64,000 nt of DNA from Haloarcula sp. H-GB4 (GCF_030848575.1 NZ_JAVDDX010000002.1:620001-684000); one strand, 5' to 3'. Positions 43,998 through 53,823 are shown, counted from the stretch's first letter. The notes: generated by a model from the sequence alone, not told the origin. Numbers and translations are program-made.

Positions 43998-44730
43998 TGT
44001 CGCCGGCTGGCAGTCCCGCAGTCGCGGTTCGCTGCCGATAATTCACATTTTCGAACACGTGCTGTGACAGTGGGAGCGGCGGATGGCCACCTACCGACTA
44101 CAGCGCCCCGCGAAATATGCGCATCTGTTGCTGTACGCGCGTGCTGGTATTTTCCGCATCACCTTGTTCCATCGTCGGCAAACGCAAAGCAACCGGAAAC
44201 AAACACAATCGAAGCGCTGTCGTTCCGTATGCTGAAACTGACGGTGTTCCACGACACCGTGGCTCGCCCGGAGCCCGGTCCAGCGCGAGAGACAGGAGAC
44301 TGTTCAGTATAGAGTGATAATAACCGTACTTTTGTTATCCAGGCGGAGAAGAGCGGGCAGCCTGCCTCGTTAACCGTGTGTCGCCTCTCGTTCGATTTAT
44401 CTGAACCATTAGCACAGAGCAGTGCATCTTCGATGAAGTGTGCGATTACCGAGGCTATAGTACCAGACTCGGCCAGAGATGCAAGTCCAAATAAGCAATA
44501 TATATCGAAGTAATTTGGAACTACGAGACTCGATAAGATTTTTTATTTTTATACCCACGTATTGGTTTCCAGACTTGTGAAGAGTATATCTCAATTCTAG
44601 CTTATAGAGGTATATGGGGGCAACACAATGATATCCATACAACTCGGTTTTGCAGTGAAACAGCCGTCAGATGGGGCTGTTGTAAGAGATATGGAAACGC
44701 ATTTCTACAAGTGTGCATATATTTGCTGCC
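43998..44730. other. Intergenic stretch between scar and small regulator
   Basis: More than 700 bases with a GC-rich left part and an AT-rich right part (44470-44720) holding several TATA-like runs. Short frames here have poor haloarchaeal codon use and no motif. It probably holds decayed sequence plus the promoter of the gene at 44731. Confidence 0.45.
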
Positions 44731-45066
44731 ATGGGAGACGAAGACGACATCGAAGGCGAGGCCGTGTCAGTATCGATGGAGATATCGGGGAATTACGACG
44801 AAGTTATGTCGAAACTGGCGACAGAAGATGAGGGATCGACATCGCTCGTCTCACTACTCGACGACCTCGAACAGTTGCTCGACACGGTGGTCCGGATGGA
44901 CGGTGGGACACGCAGCGCAATCGCCCAGCAACTGCCCGAGGATATGACCGTCTCCTTCGACGCGCAGGCAGTCGTCGACACGCTTCAGGTGCTCGAACGC
45001 TACGACCTTGTTGTCCTCGAAGGCAACACCTGGAAGCCAGGCCCGAAACTCACCACCGAAGAATAA
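44731..45066 (+). CDS. Small acidic protein with winged-helix-like C-terminus
   Basis: The 111-residue protein starts at ATG 44731; a GTG at 44713 is in frame. Residues about 58-105 (GTRSAIAQQLPEDMTVSFDA, then VVDTLQVLERYDLVVLEGNT) look like a winged helix: a helix pair, a dimer-like helix and a beta wing. The N-terminal part is acidic. It may be a small transcription regulator, but no family is recognised. It is preceded by a long AT-rich region. Confidence 0.6.
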   Translation: MGDEDDIEGEAVSVSMEISGNYDEVMSKLATEDEGSTSLVSLLDDLEQLLDTVVRMDGGTRSAIAQQLPEDMTVSFDAQAVVDTLQVLERYDLVVLEGNTWKPGPKLTTEE

Positions 45067-45610
45067 GGACCACTTCGGCGGACCCGTCGTGGGCCGACTC
45101 GTTTCACACCAGACCGGTGTCGTGATGTCCCACGACCCAGCCAGTAGCGGTTGGCTAGTCCGTCGCAAACGGACAGTAATGGCCGAAGTCGACAACCATA
45201 AGACCCGCCAGTGTACCAGTTGCGGTGTTCAACGACGACGCATGTCGGTCGGTGTGGACAACGTTCAGTAGCGGCCTCCTGCTGCCCAGTTCACCGACGG
45301 TCAGCAAATAAAGAGCTATATAACAAATATCGGATGGCGCGGAGCACTGTCTGCGAGCACATTGGGTGCTCGTACTCTCCCGACGCCCACCGTCTCATGC
45401 TCCCCTGTACGGGACGGTTTCACGCCGGGTTTGCCCACCCGGCATTGGTCTTTGATACGCCCATTACACAACTGCAGGTCCTGAGCCGGGACCGCAAACC
45501 GCGTTGGCAGCCCGAAACTGGCTGTGACACCAGCTATCTTGTGGCTGACAGGCCAGCTTTCGCATGCAGGCCGCACTCTCGTGGACGAACAGGCAGTAGC
45601 AAAGACCGTA
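45067..45610. other. Intergenic stretch, no supported gene
   Basis: About 540 bases. A 30-codon frame (45179-45271) contains one CTSCG motif but no second pair, so it is not called. AGCTATATAACAAAT (near 45312-45326) is TATA-like. No RNA fold or long repeat is seen. Confidence 0.4.
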
Positions 45611-45958
45611 ATGTCACAGCCCCTCACTGACGCAGCACATCTGAGCGAGCGGGAACGCGAGTGTCTGAAACTGTGTCGAGAAGCAGTCGACGTGTGCGAG
45701 TGGTGTGCCGACGAGTGTGCGGAACTCGACGGCATGACCGAGTGTATTCGGCACTGTCATGACGTGACGGACGTTGCAGCCCTCCACTGCAAGCTCCTCG
45801 CGCGAGGGTCATCACACCGAGAAGCGATGGCCGGGCTCTGCGCGACAGTTTGTCGGGAGTGTGCCAAAGAGTGTCAGCAGCACGACCACGACCATTGCCG
45901 TACCTGTGCGGAGGTCCTTTCAGAGTGTGCTGAGGCCTGTGAAGCGATGGTCAAATAA
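45611..45958 (+). CDS. Cysteine-rich four-helix copper-storage-like protein (DUF326/Csp)
   Basis: The 115-residue protein has 16 Cys, spaced mostly as C-x2-C or C-x3-C on predicted helices (CLKLCREAVDVCEWCADEC, CIRHCHD, CATVCRECAKEC, HCRTCAEVLSECAEACEAM), plus a His-rich HDHDHC turn. This is the pattern of the Csp/DUF326 four-helix bundle, whose Cys-lined core stores Cu(I). No signal peptide is present, so it would be a cytosolic store, as in Csp3. The start is set at ATG 45611. Confidence 0.88.
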   Translation: MSQPLTDAAHLSERERECLKLCREAVDVCEWCADECAELDGMTECIRHCHDVTDVAALHCKLLARGSSHREAMAGLCATVCRECAKECQQHDHDHCRTCAEVLSECAEACEAMVK

Positions 45959-46067
45959 CGGCGACCGACGGCACGAACGAGCAACACGGTTTGTCACCGC
46001 CTCCCCGTTCGGGCTCGAATGCAAAAACAGTCGTAGCACGATACCCCGGTTTCTGACCGTCTGTCTG

Positions 46068-46316
46068 TTACAGGTCCGTGCTGAGACGGATCTGATCCTC
46101 GGTGATGGTGTCGACGGCATCAGTCTGCAGCGGGTAACCGTCATCGGCGTCGGTGTCTTCCCAGCCGAGTTTCGTCAGGAGTGTCGTTTTCAGCCCGGGA
46201 TCAGGGTCAACGTAGGCGGTGCCGTATCTGTACCCGCTGACGATGCCGATTTCGTCGCCGGTACTCGTGACAACTGTCTTGCCGACATCGTCGTCGGTCA
46301 ACTGGATCGTAGACAT
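46068..46316 (-). CDS. PRC-barrel domain protein
   Basis: The 82-residue protein starts at ATG 46316 with TIQLTDDDVGKTVVTSTGDE, then IGIVSGYRYGTAYVDPDPGL. This is the beta-strand pattern of PRC-barrel proteins, which are abundant in haloarchaea. Some of these act in cell division or RNA metabolism, but most are uncharacterised. It lies between the copper-storage-like gene and the second HTH_10 gene and is divergent from the latter. Confidence 0.8.
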   Translation of the reverse strand: MSTIQLTDDDVGKTVVTSTGDEIGIVSGYRYGTAYVDPDPGLKTTLLTKLGWEDTDADDGYPLQTDAVDTITEDQIRLSTDL

Positions 46317-46462
46317 TGCAGTCGTCGCTACCGGCGGGACGCGCATCACCGACGTGCTTGCACACGCAGCCGCCAATCGGGCGGCGAAACGGTCACGTGG
46401 CCACCGACCCGTAATAGTCAACGGAAAGACATACTAGCGTGCCACTCCCAGTTCGGGTATCT

Positions 46463-47113
46463 ATGCCCACCATCGTCTCCGGGACGGTTCCGGCCAGCGA
46501 CCTGGCGCTCAATCACTCGCTGGAACAGTTACCGGAGTTGCAGTTCGAAATCGAGCGGATCGTCACGAGCGGTGACGACGCACTCATGCCGATGCTGTGG
46601 GTCCGTGGGAGCCAGCGCGAGGACATCGAGCAAACACTCGAAGCGGACCCCTCCGTTGACAACGTCGAACTGCTGGGCGACTTTGAGGACGAGTGGCTGT
46701 TCAGGATGGAGTGGATCGACCACGTCGACCTCATCGTTCAGATGCTCACTAACTCAGAGGCGACGATTCTCGATGCCGTAGGCCAGGGAACGGCCTGGAA
46801 ACTGCGCGTACTGTATCCGCGGCGCTCGCTGTTCTCCAAGACACACGACTTCTGTGCAGAGCACAACCTCGCCTTCGAGGTCTCCTCGATCCGGGAACTC
46901 GACGAAGACCCGGCGGGTCGCTACGGACTTACGTCGGCCCAGTACGAGATTCTCGCCGAGGCGTCCGACCGCGGCTACTTCGAGGTGCCCCGCGAGGTAG
47001 ATTTGTCAGAGCTCGCCGACGCGCTGGGTATAACACACCAGGCAGCCTCCGAGCGGCTCAGACGCGCGACCGACGCCCTTGTCGAGGACGTGCTGTTTGT
47101 CGATTTCGACTGA
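46463..47113 (+). CDS. HTH_10 (bacterioopsin-activator type) transcription regulator (second)
   Basis: The 216-residue protein has an N-terminal sensor-like half (TIVSGTVPASDLALNHSLEQ, then beta-rich sequence to about 145) and a C-terminal HTH_10 domain with YGLTSAQYEILAEASDRGYF and LADALGITHQAASERLRRAT. It shares its layout with the 3756-4433 protein. The ATG at 46463 is preferred over the GTG at 46439, because CATACTA lies about 31 bases upstream. Confidence 0.88.
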   Translation: MPTIVSGTVPASDLALNHSLEQLPELQFEIERIVTSGDDALMPMLWVRGSQREDIEQTLEADPSVDNVELLGDFEDEWLFRMEWIDHVDLIVQMLTNSEATILDAVGQGTAWKLRVLYPRRSLFSKTHDFCAEHNLAFEVSSIRELDEDPAGRYGLTSAQYEILAEASDRGYFEVPREVDLSELADALGITHQAASERLRRATDALVEDVLFVDFD

Positions 47114-47140
47114 CGCACGGACCGTGCATCGTTGCCGGCG

Positions 47141-47503
47141 CTACGTTTCCCCGCTTGAAGACCGACGGCGGCGAGAGAGGTAGACACCGAGTACAACGAG
47201 CCCGAAGGCCAGCGTCCGGCGAGACCGGAGTCGACTGCCGGAGCCTGAACGCGAGCCGACCGGTTCGTCGTCCCCGCCAGACGACGCCGACTGGTCAGCG
47301 TCTGTGCTGTCCGACGAGTCCGCTTTGGCGTGTCTCTCCGGAGTCGCGGCCGCTTTTCCAACTTCAGCGTTTCCGTCCCCGGTCTGAGCCGCGTCCGCGA
47401 GTACCTCCTGTACCGCTTCCTTGACCGGTCGTTTGATGGCTTGTTCCGCGCTGGACTGCAGACGCCCGGCGACCCGGGGCCGCAGTGACGATGATTCGCT
47501 CAT
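47141..47503 (-). CDS. Small protein with one C-terminal membrane segment, unknown function
   Basis: The 120-residue protein has an N-terminal helical part (RLQSSAEQAIKRPVKEAVQE), a Ser/Asp/Gly-rich disordered middle (about 50-90) and a C-terminal hydrophobic segment LAFGLVVLGVYLS flanked by arginines (RRRR). It looks tail-anchored in the cell membrane. No family is recognised. It is convergent with the HTH_10 gene and lies just downstream of the YihY-like membrane gene. Confidence 0.65.
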   Translation of the reverse strand: MSESSSLRPRVAGRLQSSAEQAIKRPVKEAVQEVLADAAQTGDGNAEVGKAAATPERHAKADSSDSTDADQSASSGGDDEPVGSRSGSGSRLRSRRTLAFGLVVLGVYLSRRRRSSSGET

Positions 47504-47583
47504 GTGGCGACTGGATAGACCGGAGGAACCAGAAGGAAGCTACTGCCTGCCAATGCAAGACTCGACGCGGCCGCCCACAGATG

Positions 47584-48342
47584 CTACCAGTCCAGCGTCG
47601 CATTAACGACGACACCGAGCAGCAACACGATGGCAGCCAGATACAGCGCCGTGACGAACAGGAGCAGCGCGCCGAGGTAGCCGTATGCCGCGTACTGACC
47701 GGCAGTCCCAGCGTAATAGAAAAATCCGACCTGGATGGTGATCCAGCCCGCCGCGGCAAACAGCGCTCCCGGGGCGACGTGTGTAAGCGAGGTTTCGACG
47801 GGTGGCAGAACGTAGTATATCGGGACGAACGCGATAACGAGGGCGGCAAATGCAGCGAGGTTGCCGACCAGCATCGGATACGGGACCTGAAACTGGACGT
47901 ACGTGAGTGCGACGCTAGTGGCCGACAGAAAGACGACAGCACCGAGGAGCACGCCCATTACGATTGCGCTGCGGACGAGTCGAGCCAGCAGCGATATCTC
48001 CGCGACTTCGCAATACACCTGGGTAAAGGCGACGGAGAGGCCGCGGAACACCTTGCTGCCGCTCCAGACGACGAACACCAGACTCAGGGTTCCGGTCGCC
48101 CCATGGCCGCGCGTGTTCTCAAGCAACTCTGTCAGAATCATCTGACCGTTCTCTGAGAGGACCGTCCGAAGCAGTTCCAACAGCGTCGCGGTGCCCCCAA
48201 ACGTAGAGAGCACAGCGAGCAAGAGCGCGAGGAGCGGGACGATCGACGCAATCGCATAGTAGGCGATGCTGGCTCCCATAAACGGGACGTTCTCATCGCG
48301 GGCCCGCTGAACGATCTCGTGTCCGGTTGCGATACCGCTCAT
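47584..48342 (-). CDS. YihY/BrkB-family integral membrane protein
   Basis: The 252-residue protein has five to six membrane helices and the family N-terminal mark ENVPFMGASIAYYAIASIVP. LGALLLFVTALYLAAIVLLLG lies at the end. Bacterial relatives were once called ribonuclease BN but are membrane proteins of uncertain, possibly transport, role. The start at 48342 gives the usual N-terminus. An ATG at 48408 would add 22 residues including HSHHHW and cannot be excluded. Confidence 0.83.
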   Translation of the reverse strand: MSGIATGHEIVQRARDENVPFMGASIAYYAIASIVPLLALLLAVLSTFGGTATLLELLRTVLSENGQMILTELLENTRGHGATGTLSLVFVVWSGSKVFRGLSVAFTQVYCEVAEISLLARLVRSAIVMGVLLGAVVFLSATSVALTYVQFQVPYPMLVGNLAAFAALVIAFVPIYYVLPPVETSLTHVAPGALFAAAGWITIQVGFFYYAGTAGQYAAYGYLGALLLFVTALYLAAIVLLLGVVVNATLDW

Positions 48343-48730
48343 CGGTATCTGGGGCGCGTTCCAGTGATGGTGACTGTGATCGATAGCTGGTCGGGGCTCA
48401 CAGTACATGGGTCGCGAGCCACGGGAATAGAACGAAAGCCTGCGATGGCAGGTATTGTGTGAGCCGGTGTCCGCCGCGGACTGATTGGCAGTTCCGGTGT
48501 GGACCACAAGGTCCGAGAGGTGTCTGACACCTTCTCATATTCTGATACGAAGATAGCCGATAAATGTCTGAATCCATATGTTTTCTATTGCCAGAATGAT
48601 CAGATACAGTATATGAATTCGGGGACTTCAGCGTTGTTCTAGATGGAATTCTGAGACATATTTCGCTGCGTCAGCCGTTGTTTACCGTTGTCAAAAGTAT
48701 ATGCAATCGTAAACTTTCATCCAGCGGCGA
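48343..48730. other. Intergenic stretch between YihY-like and aldo/keto reductase genes
   Basis: About 390 bases, AT-rich from 48540 to 48715. Apart from a possible extended start of the YihY-like gene (to 48408) I see no coding frame or structured RNA. Confidence 0.45.
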
Positions 48731-49720
48731 CTACCAGCGATGGTGGACGTCGTCGAAGACGTACTCTTCGTAGCTGTCCCGCACCGCGCCATGAACCTGA
48801 TTTGAGAGCGGGTCCATCTCGCTGACCGCCGCGTTCGCCCGGACGTGGTCCGGCGAGGTGGAGCCGGGGATGACAGTCGACACCGCATCGTGGTCCAAAA
48901 TCCAGCGTAGCGCCATCTGAGCCATCGTCATCCGCTCGGGGACGTGCTCGCGGAGTTCGTCGACAGCGTCAAAGCCCGCGTCGACCGGGAGGCCAGCGAA
49001 GGTCTCACCGCGGTCGAACGCCTCGCCCTCGATGTTGAAGTTCCGGTGGTCGTTCTCGGGAAACTCCATGTCCCGGGAGAGCTTCCCGGTCAGGAGCCCG
49101 GAAGCCAGCGGGACGCGGACGATGACACCGATGTCGCGGCGCTTGGCTTCCTGAAAGAATAGCTCCGCGGGTCGCTGACGGAACATATTGAAAATTATCT
49201 GGACCGTTTCGATTTCCGGATACTCGATGGCTTTCAGCGCTTCCTCGACGCGTTCGACGCTGACGCCGCAGTGAGCGACTTTCCCCTCGGCTTGCAGCCG
49301 TGAGAGGGCGTCGAACGTCTCGGGCTGGTAGTAGGCGTCAGTCGGCGGACAGTGCAGTTGCAACAGTTCCAGTGTATCAGTCCCGAGGTACTCACGCGAG
49401 CGGTCGACGTGCCCGGAGAGGTTGTCGTAGTTGTAGCGGTCGGCCGTATGTGGGTCGAGCCGGCGGCCGGCCTTCGTCGCGACGGTCACTTCGTCGCGGA
49501 CCCCGCGTTCGTCGAGCACGTCTGCGATGCGCTGCTCGCTGAAGCCGTCACCGTACACGTCGGCGGTGTCGATGAAATCGACGCCAGCGTCGAGCGCGGT
49601 CCGGATCGTTTCCCGACCCTCCTCCGCCGAGACATCGCCCCAGTCACCACCGATGTTCCAGGTCCCCAGTCCAACGTCTGTCACGTCGTACCCTGTCGTC
49701 CCTAGCTGTCGTCGGTTCAT
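48731..49720 (-). CDS. Aldo/keto reductase
   Basis: The 329-residue NADPH-type aldo/keto reductase has the catalytic tetrad: Asp and Tyr in DTADVYGDGFSE, Lys in VTVATKAGRR and His in LELLQLHCPP. GLGTWNIGGDWG starts the barrel, and IPGSTSPDHVRANA forms the phosphate-binding end. It should reduce aldehydes or ketones in the cytoplasm; the substrate is unknown. It is transcribed towards the YihY-like gene and is convergent with nothing nearby. Confidence 0.92.
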   Translation of the reverse strand: MNRRQLGTTGYDVTDVGLGTWNIGGDWGDVSAEEGRETIRTALDAGVDFIDTADVYGDGFSEQRIADVLDERGVRDEVTVATKAGRRLDPHTADRYNYDNLSGHVDRSREYLGTDTLELLQLHCPPTDAYYQPETFDALSRLQAEGKVAHCGVSVERVEEALKAIEYPEIETVQIIFNMFRQRPAELFFQEAKRRDIGVIVRVPLASGLLTGKLSRDMEFPENDHRNFNIEGEAFDRGETFAGLPVDAGFDAVDELREHVPERMTMAQMALRWILDHDAVSTVIPGSTSPDHVRANAAVSEMDPLSNQVHGAVRDSYEEYVFDDVHHRW

Positions 49721-49839
49721 GGACGACCGTACCGTCGGCGGTCACTTGGTGGCTGTGGTACGCGGCAACAACCTGAAAAAAGGGCAGTGTAGCCCGATAG
49801 CAGGCAGTCCGGTGGACGTGCCAACGTGGACGCCGGGGG

Positions 49840-49989
49840 CTACGTGAGCCACTTCGTCCGGCGGATGTCGTACGCACCGCAGTCCGGACACGAGTGGTAC
49901 TGAACGTCGAACGACGCCTGGCACACCAAACAGGTGTATCGGCGTCTCGGTTCCTCCCCAGGGGACGCAGCGTTATCGAACAATCCCAT
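49840..49989 (-). CDS. 49-residue zinc-ribbon micro-protein
   Basis: This short frame reads M-G-L-F-D-N and then two CxxC knuckles: YTCLVC (about 18-23) and HSCPDCGAYD (about 32-41). It ends RRTKWLT. It is a treble-clef or zinc-ribbon micro-protein of the kind common in haloarchaea. A TTTTTACTC element is centred 27 bases before the ATG, matching leaderless expression. Function is unknown; such proteins often affect stress or biofilm traits. Confidence 0.8.
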   Translation of the reverse strand: MGLFDNAASPGEEPRRRYTCLVCQASFDVQYHSCPDCGAYDIRRTKWLT

Positions 49990-50246
49990 CGACGACCACA
50001 CGCCAGCTTAGCAGTACGAGAGTAAAAACAGGGTAGATTGTTCACACCTTTCACACCAGTGGCGTCTGGCGATTGTGATTATGGAGTAGGGTAGTGGAAG
50101 CCAAGGACTGGCGACACAAAAGTGAGATTTACTGTACTCTTACCGTGGGGGAGTTACGCTCTCAGCAGAGGTGTGGGACCGACCTCGCCCTGAACAGAGA
50201 GTCGTGACCGCGGATTTTAATGCCCAGTCACCGGGTAACAGACGAT

Positions 50247-51428
<1,182 letters not shown>

Positions 51429-51660
51429 CGCCACGTCAAACCGACACCCGCAGTTCGAGGCGAGATTCTGTCGGGTCTATCTTTACCACCTCGTGGCTCC
51501 CGATTTCTGCTTTGTTTCGAGACCTGTGGCGACTGCCTCAAGCACATCACAATAGTATGGTTCACGCTATCCGACCAAGCTGGTCACGCAGACTGGCTTT
51601 CTTACCCTGCGGGAATATATATCATGATTTAATTCACCTTAGCTAACATATCTATGTGTG

Positions 51661-52479
51661 ATGTACAGTGTACTCATACCCGTCGACAGAGACGAAGCGC
51701 GCGCGTCGAATCAAGCGAGCTATGTTTCACGGCTCCCGGATGCCACTGAAACCGTCGAGGCAACAGTGCTCTACGTGGTTCCCCCGGATGAATTCGCCGA
51801 CGCTGCTGAGGCGGAGTTCGATGACATAGACGCCGCCGTCCAGGCAGCCGACCAACTGGAAGCGGCCGGTATCTCCGTGACTCGGATGGTTGATGACGGC
51901 GGCGTCGCCCAACAGATCGTCCGTACCGCGACCGAACTGGACAGTGGTGAGATTGTCGTCGGCGGACGCAAGCGATCGGGCGTCTCGAAAGTCTTGCTCG
52001 GCAGTACTGCACAGGACGTGTTGCTCTCGGCCGAAAGCCCAGTCACAATCACGGGCGAGAGTGTCGTGCTCGGGGAGGGGATACGGCAGGTACTGGTCCC
52101 AGTCGATACGAGCGAAGAGCGAGCACGGAACCAGGCTAAATATCTTGCTTCTCTTCCCAACGCTCCCGATTCAGTCGAAGCAACGGTCCTCTTCGTGTTC
52201 CCACATCAGGATTACAAGGGCGCTCCATCTCACGACTTCGAAGAGGTCGACGCCGCTGTCACTGCTGCGGAGCACCTAGAAGCAGAAGGGATCCCCGTCG
52301 AACGGGTCGCCGTCGGCGGTGAAGTCGGACGGAAGATACTCGACGCCGCAACGGACCGCGATGCCGATAACATCGTCATGGGCGGACGCAAGCGGTCGGG
52401 GATCGCGAACGTCCTCCTCGGGAGCACCACGCAGGACATCATGCTCGCTGCCGAACGCCCGGTTACGCTCACCGGCTGA
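51661..52479 (+). CDS. Tandem UspA-domain universal stress protein
   Basis: The 272-residue protein has two UspA repeats (about 1-135 and 140-272) that are clearly alike. Each ends with the ATP-binding G-x2-G-x9-G-S/T motif (VGGRKRSGVSKVLLGSTAQD and MGGRKRSGIANVLLGSTTQD). Two covalently linked domains form a built-in dimer. It is a cytoplasmic stress protein of unknown partner. TTTAATTC about 30 bases upstream of the ATG is a likely TATA element. Confidence 0.9.
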   Translation: MYSVLIPVDRDEARASNQASYVSRLPDATETVEATVLYVVPPDEFADAAEAEFDDIDAAVQAADQLEAAGISVTRMVDDGGVAQQIVRTATELDSGEIVVGGRKRSGVSKVLLGSTAQDVLLSAESPVTITGESVVLGEGIRQVLVPVDTSEERARNQAKYLASLPNAPDSVEATVLFVFPHQDYKGAPSHDFEEVDAAVTAAEHLEAEGIPVERVAVGGEVGRKILDAATDRDADNIVMGGRKRSGIANVLLGSTTQDIMLAAERPVTLTG

Positions 52480-52622
52480 TGACCTCTAGTCAGCCGGATG
52501 GTGCAGGGTCGAAAGGCAAGTCTGTCCTCGTTTGAACACTCTGAACGGCGCTCAAATCGGCTCGGTGAGTGTGCCTTCCGCTTACAGTCTCACTATGTTC
52601 GATGATTCGAGGAAAACCAAGT

Positions 52623-52695
52623 CCGCCCTCCCCGATTTGAACGGGGGACAAGTCGATCTACAGTCGACTGCTCTACCAGTCTGAGCTAAGGGCGG
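52623..52695 (-). tRNA. tRNA-Tyr (GUA)
   Basis: The 73-base minus-strand sequence folds as a full cloverleaf: acceptor stem CCGCCCT/AGGGCGG, D stem GCTC/GAGC, anticodon stem GTCGA/TCGAC with loop CTGTAGA, five-base variable loop, and T stem CCCCG/CGGGG with TTCAAAT. The anticodon is GTA. CCA is not encoded and there is no intron. Confidence 0.95.
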
Positions 52696-52959
52696 TCGAC
52701 ACCCGAAAATACCCCGCCGTCTGGACTTAAGGGTTGTTATTCGCAGAGGGTTCGGCGAACGGTCACACGACGCGAGGTGACACACTGGACCGTGTCAGAC
52801 ACGTCTGACCCGTTCTCCGATGCTCTGATAGACGGGTCAAACCAGTCTACGAACCGAATCCGAGCAAGAAGCTGTATCGCGTCATGCCGGTAGCTGACGG
52901 GCGTCAGACAGTGCGGGAAGATTAAAATACCATCATGTATAATACTCTCACCGAGTCCG

Positions 52960-53586
52960 ATGAGTAAAATAACGTTCCGTGCTGACGATGACCTCATCGA
53001 CCAACTCGAGGCGTTCGACGCCTCGAAGAGTGAGGTCATGCGCGAGGCGCTCCGGGAGTACCTCGGAGACGCGTCACCGTCAGCGTCGGACCTATCGTCG
53101 TCGTCGTCGGAGTCCGTAACCGACGCCGAGACGATCGACGAACTCATCGAAGAACGCGTCGACAGCATCATCGCCGACCGGCTGCAGACGCGACGCCAAC
53201 CCTCGCAACCACAGGATGTCAACGTAAACATCTCGTTAGACGGCGTAAGCACAGGGGCAGCGGACGCCGAAACCGAACGACGGCGCACCGCTGACCGAGG
53301 AGCGAGCACCGAGGGCGAGCGGTCCCACGACGAAGTTCAAACGTCTGATACGAGCAGGCGTAAGACAGAAGCGGAAACACGAGACAGATCCGACACGGAG
53401 GAACGTAAGACGTGCGCGCAATGTGGTGAGAATATAGGTTCTGACCACGTTTACTGCCCGAACTGTGGTGAGAAGGCGTCCCGCCGGGTGTTCTGTGATT
53501 GCGGTGATGAGCTCCGGTCGGACTGGGGTTTCTGCCCGGGTTGTGGTAGACGAACGCCTGCGGCGGATGTACTTGACCAGACCTAA
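52960..53586 (+). CDS. cdrL: CdrL-like regulator: ribbon-helix-helix domain plus zinc ribbons
   Basis: The 208-residue protein starts with a ribbon-helix-helix DNA-binding domain (KITFRADDDLIDQLEAFDAS, KSEVMREALREYLGD). A long Ser/Asp/Glu-rich, probably disordered linker (about 45-145) follows, then two cysteine-rich ribbons (CAQCGENIG, YCPNCGEKA, CDCGDEL, FCPGCGRRT). In haloarchaea the gene upstream of cdrS and ftsZ2 encodes CdrL, which binds the cdrS-ftsZ2 control region. I assign the name by this position and fold. TATA-like runs lie at 52921-52928 and 52938-52944. Confidence 0.78.
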   Translation: MSKITFRADDDLIDQLEAFDASKSEVMREALREYLGDASPSASDLSSSSSESVTDAETIDELIEERVDSIIADRLQTRRQPSQPQDVNVNISLDGVSTGAADAETERRRTADRGASTEGERSHDEVQTSDTSRRKTEAETRDRSDTEERKTCAQCGENIGSDHVYCPNCGEKASRRVFCDCGDELRSDWGFCPGCGRRTPAADVLDQT

Positions 53587-53653
53587 ACTAGCGTTTGCAC
53601 ACGTTACACGCCCTCAAACGCCGTAAACGGGAAAGTGTATGACACTGCCCGTA

Positions 53654-53663
53654 AGTTTTAATA
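53654..53663 (+). promoter_or_regulatory. TATA box for cdrS-ftsZ2
   Basis: AGTTTTAATA predicts transcription from about 53685, leaving a leader of some 140 bases before cdrS. That is long for a haloarchaeon. A second AT-rich element (TTTATTC near 53679) could start slightly further on. Confidence 0.55.
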
Positions 53664-53689
53664 CATCAGGGTCAGTGGTTTATTCTGCG

Positions 53690-53705
53690 TAAGACGGTCG
53701 TCTTA
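53690..53705 (+). promoter_or_regulatory. 16-base palindrome, candidate RHH operator
   Basis: TAAGACG-GT-CGTCTTA has perfect 7-base arms and lies just downstream of the predicted transcription start. That is a good place for repression by a ribbon-helix-helix dimer such as CdrL or CdrS. Confidence 0.55.
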
Positions 53706-53759
53706 CACAGCGATGAACGCGGGGGGATGCCGCCCTCGTACTGCGGTTTCGCTGTGTAA
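53703..53759 (+). promoter_or_regulatory. Long hairpin in the cdrS leader
   Basis: TTACACAGCGA (53703-53713) and TCGCTGTGTAA (53749-53759) are perfect 11-base complements around a GC-rich 35-base loop that can itself pair. It would lie in the transcribed leader. It may control translation, RNA stability or premature termination, or be a DNA-binding site. Confidence 0.5.
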
Positions 53760-53795
53760 ACACTCGTGCGGGTCGTAAACAGATCCCGTCCGGGC

Positions 53796-53802
53796 CGTCT
53801 TA
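53796..53802 (+). promoter_or_regulatory. Extra CGTCTTA half-site before cdrS
   Basis: CGTCTTA repeats one arm of the 53690-53705 palindrome, 21 bases before the cdrS start. It may be an accessory site for the same regulator. Confidence 0.35.
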
Positions 53803-53823
53803 CCCAAGGGGAAACTACCAAAC

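Noticed and set aside
43974-44312. 112-codon frame after the livF remnant
   Set aside because: Composition is not haloarchaeal (few acidic residues) and no domain is visible; probably chance in decayed sequence.
19151-44523. Shared TTTGGAACTAC in the AT-rich regions near 19.15 kb and 44.51 kb, considered as a mobile element footprint
   Set aside because: The match is only about 11 bases and flanking sequence does not align, so chance in AT-rich DNA is the simpler explanation.
45179-45271. 30-codon frame with a CTSCG motif
   Set aside because: Only one CxxC pair, no promoter at a suitable distance and no second knuckle; too little to call a gene.
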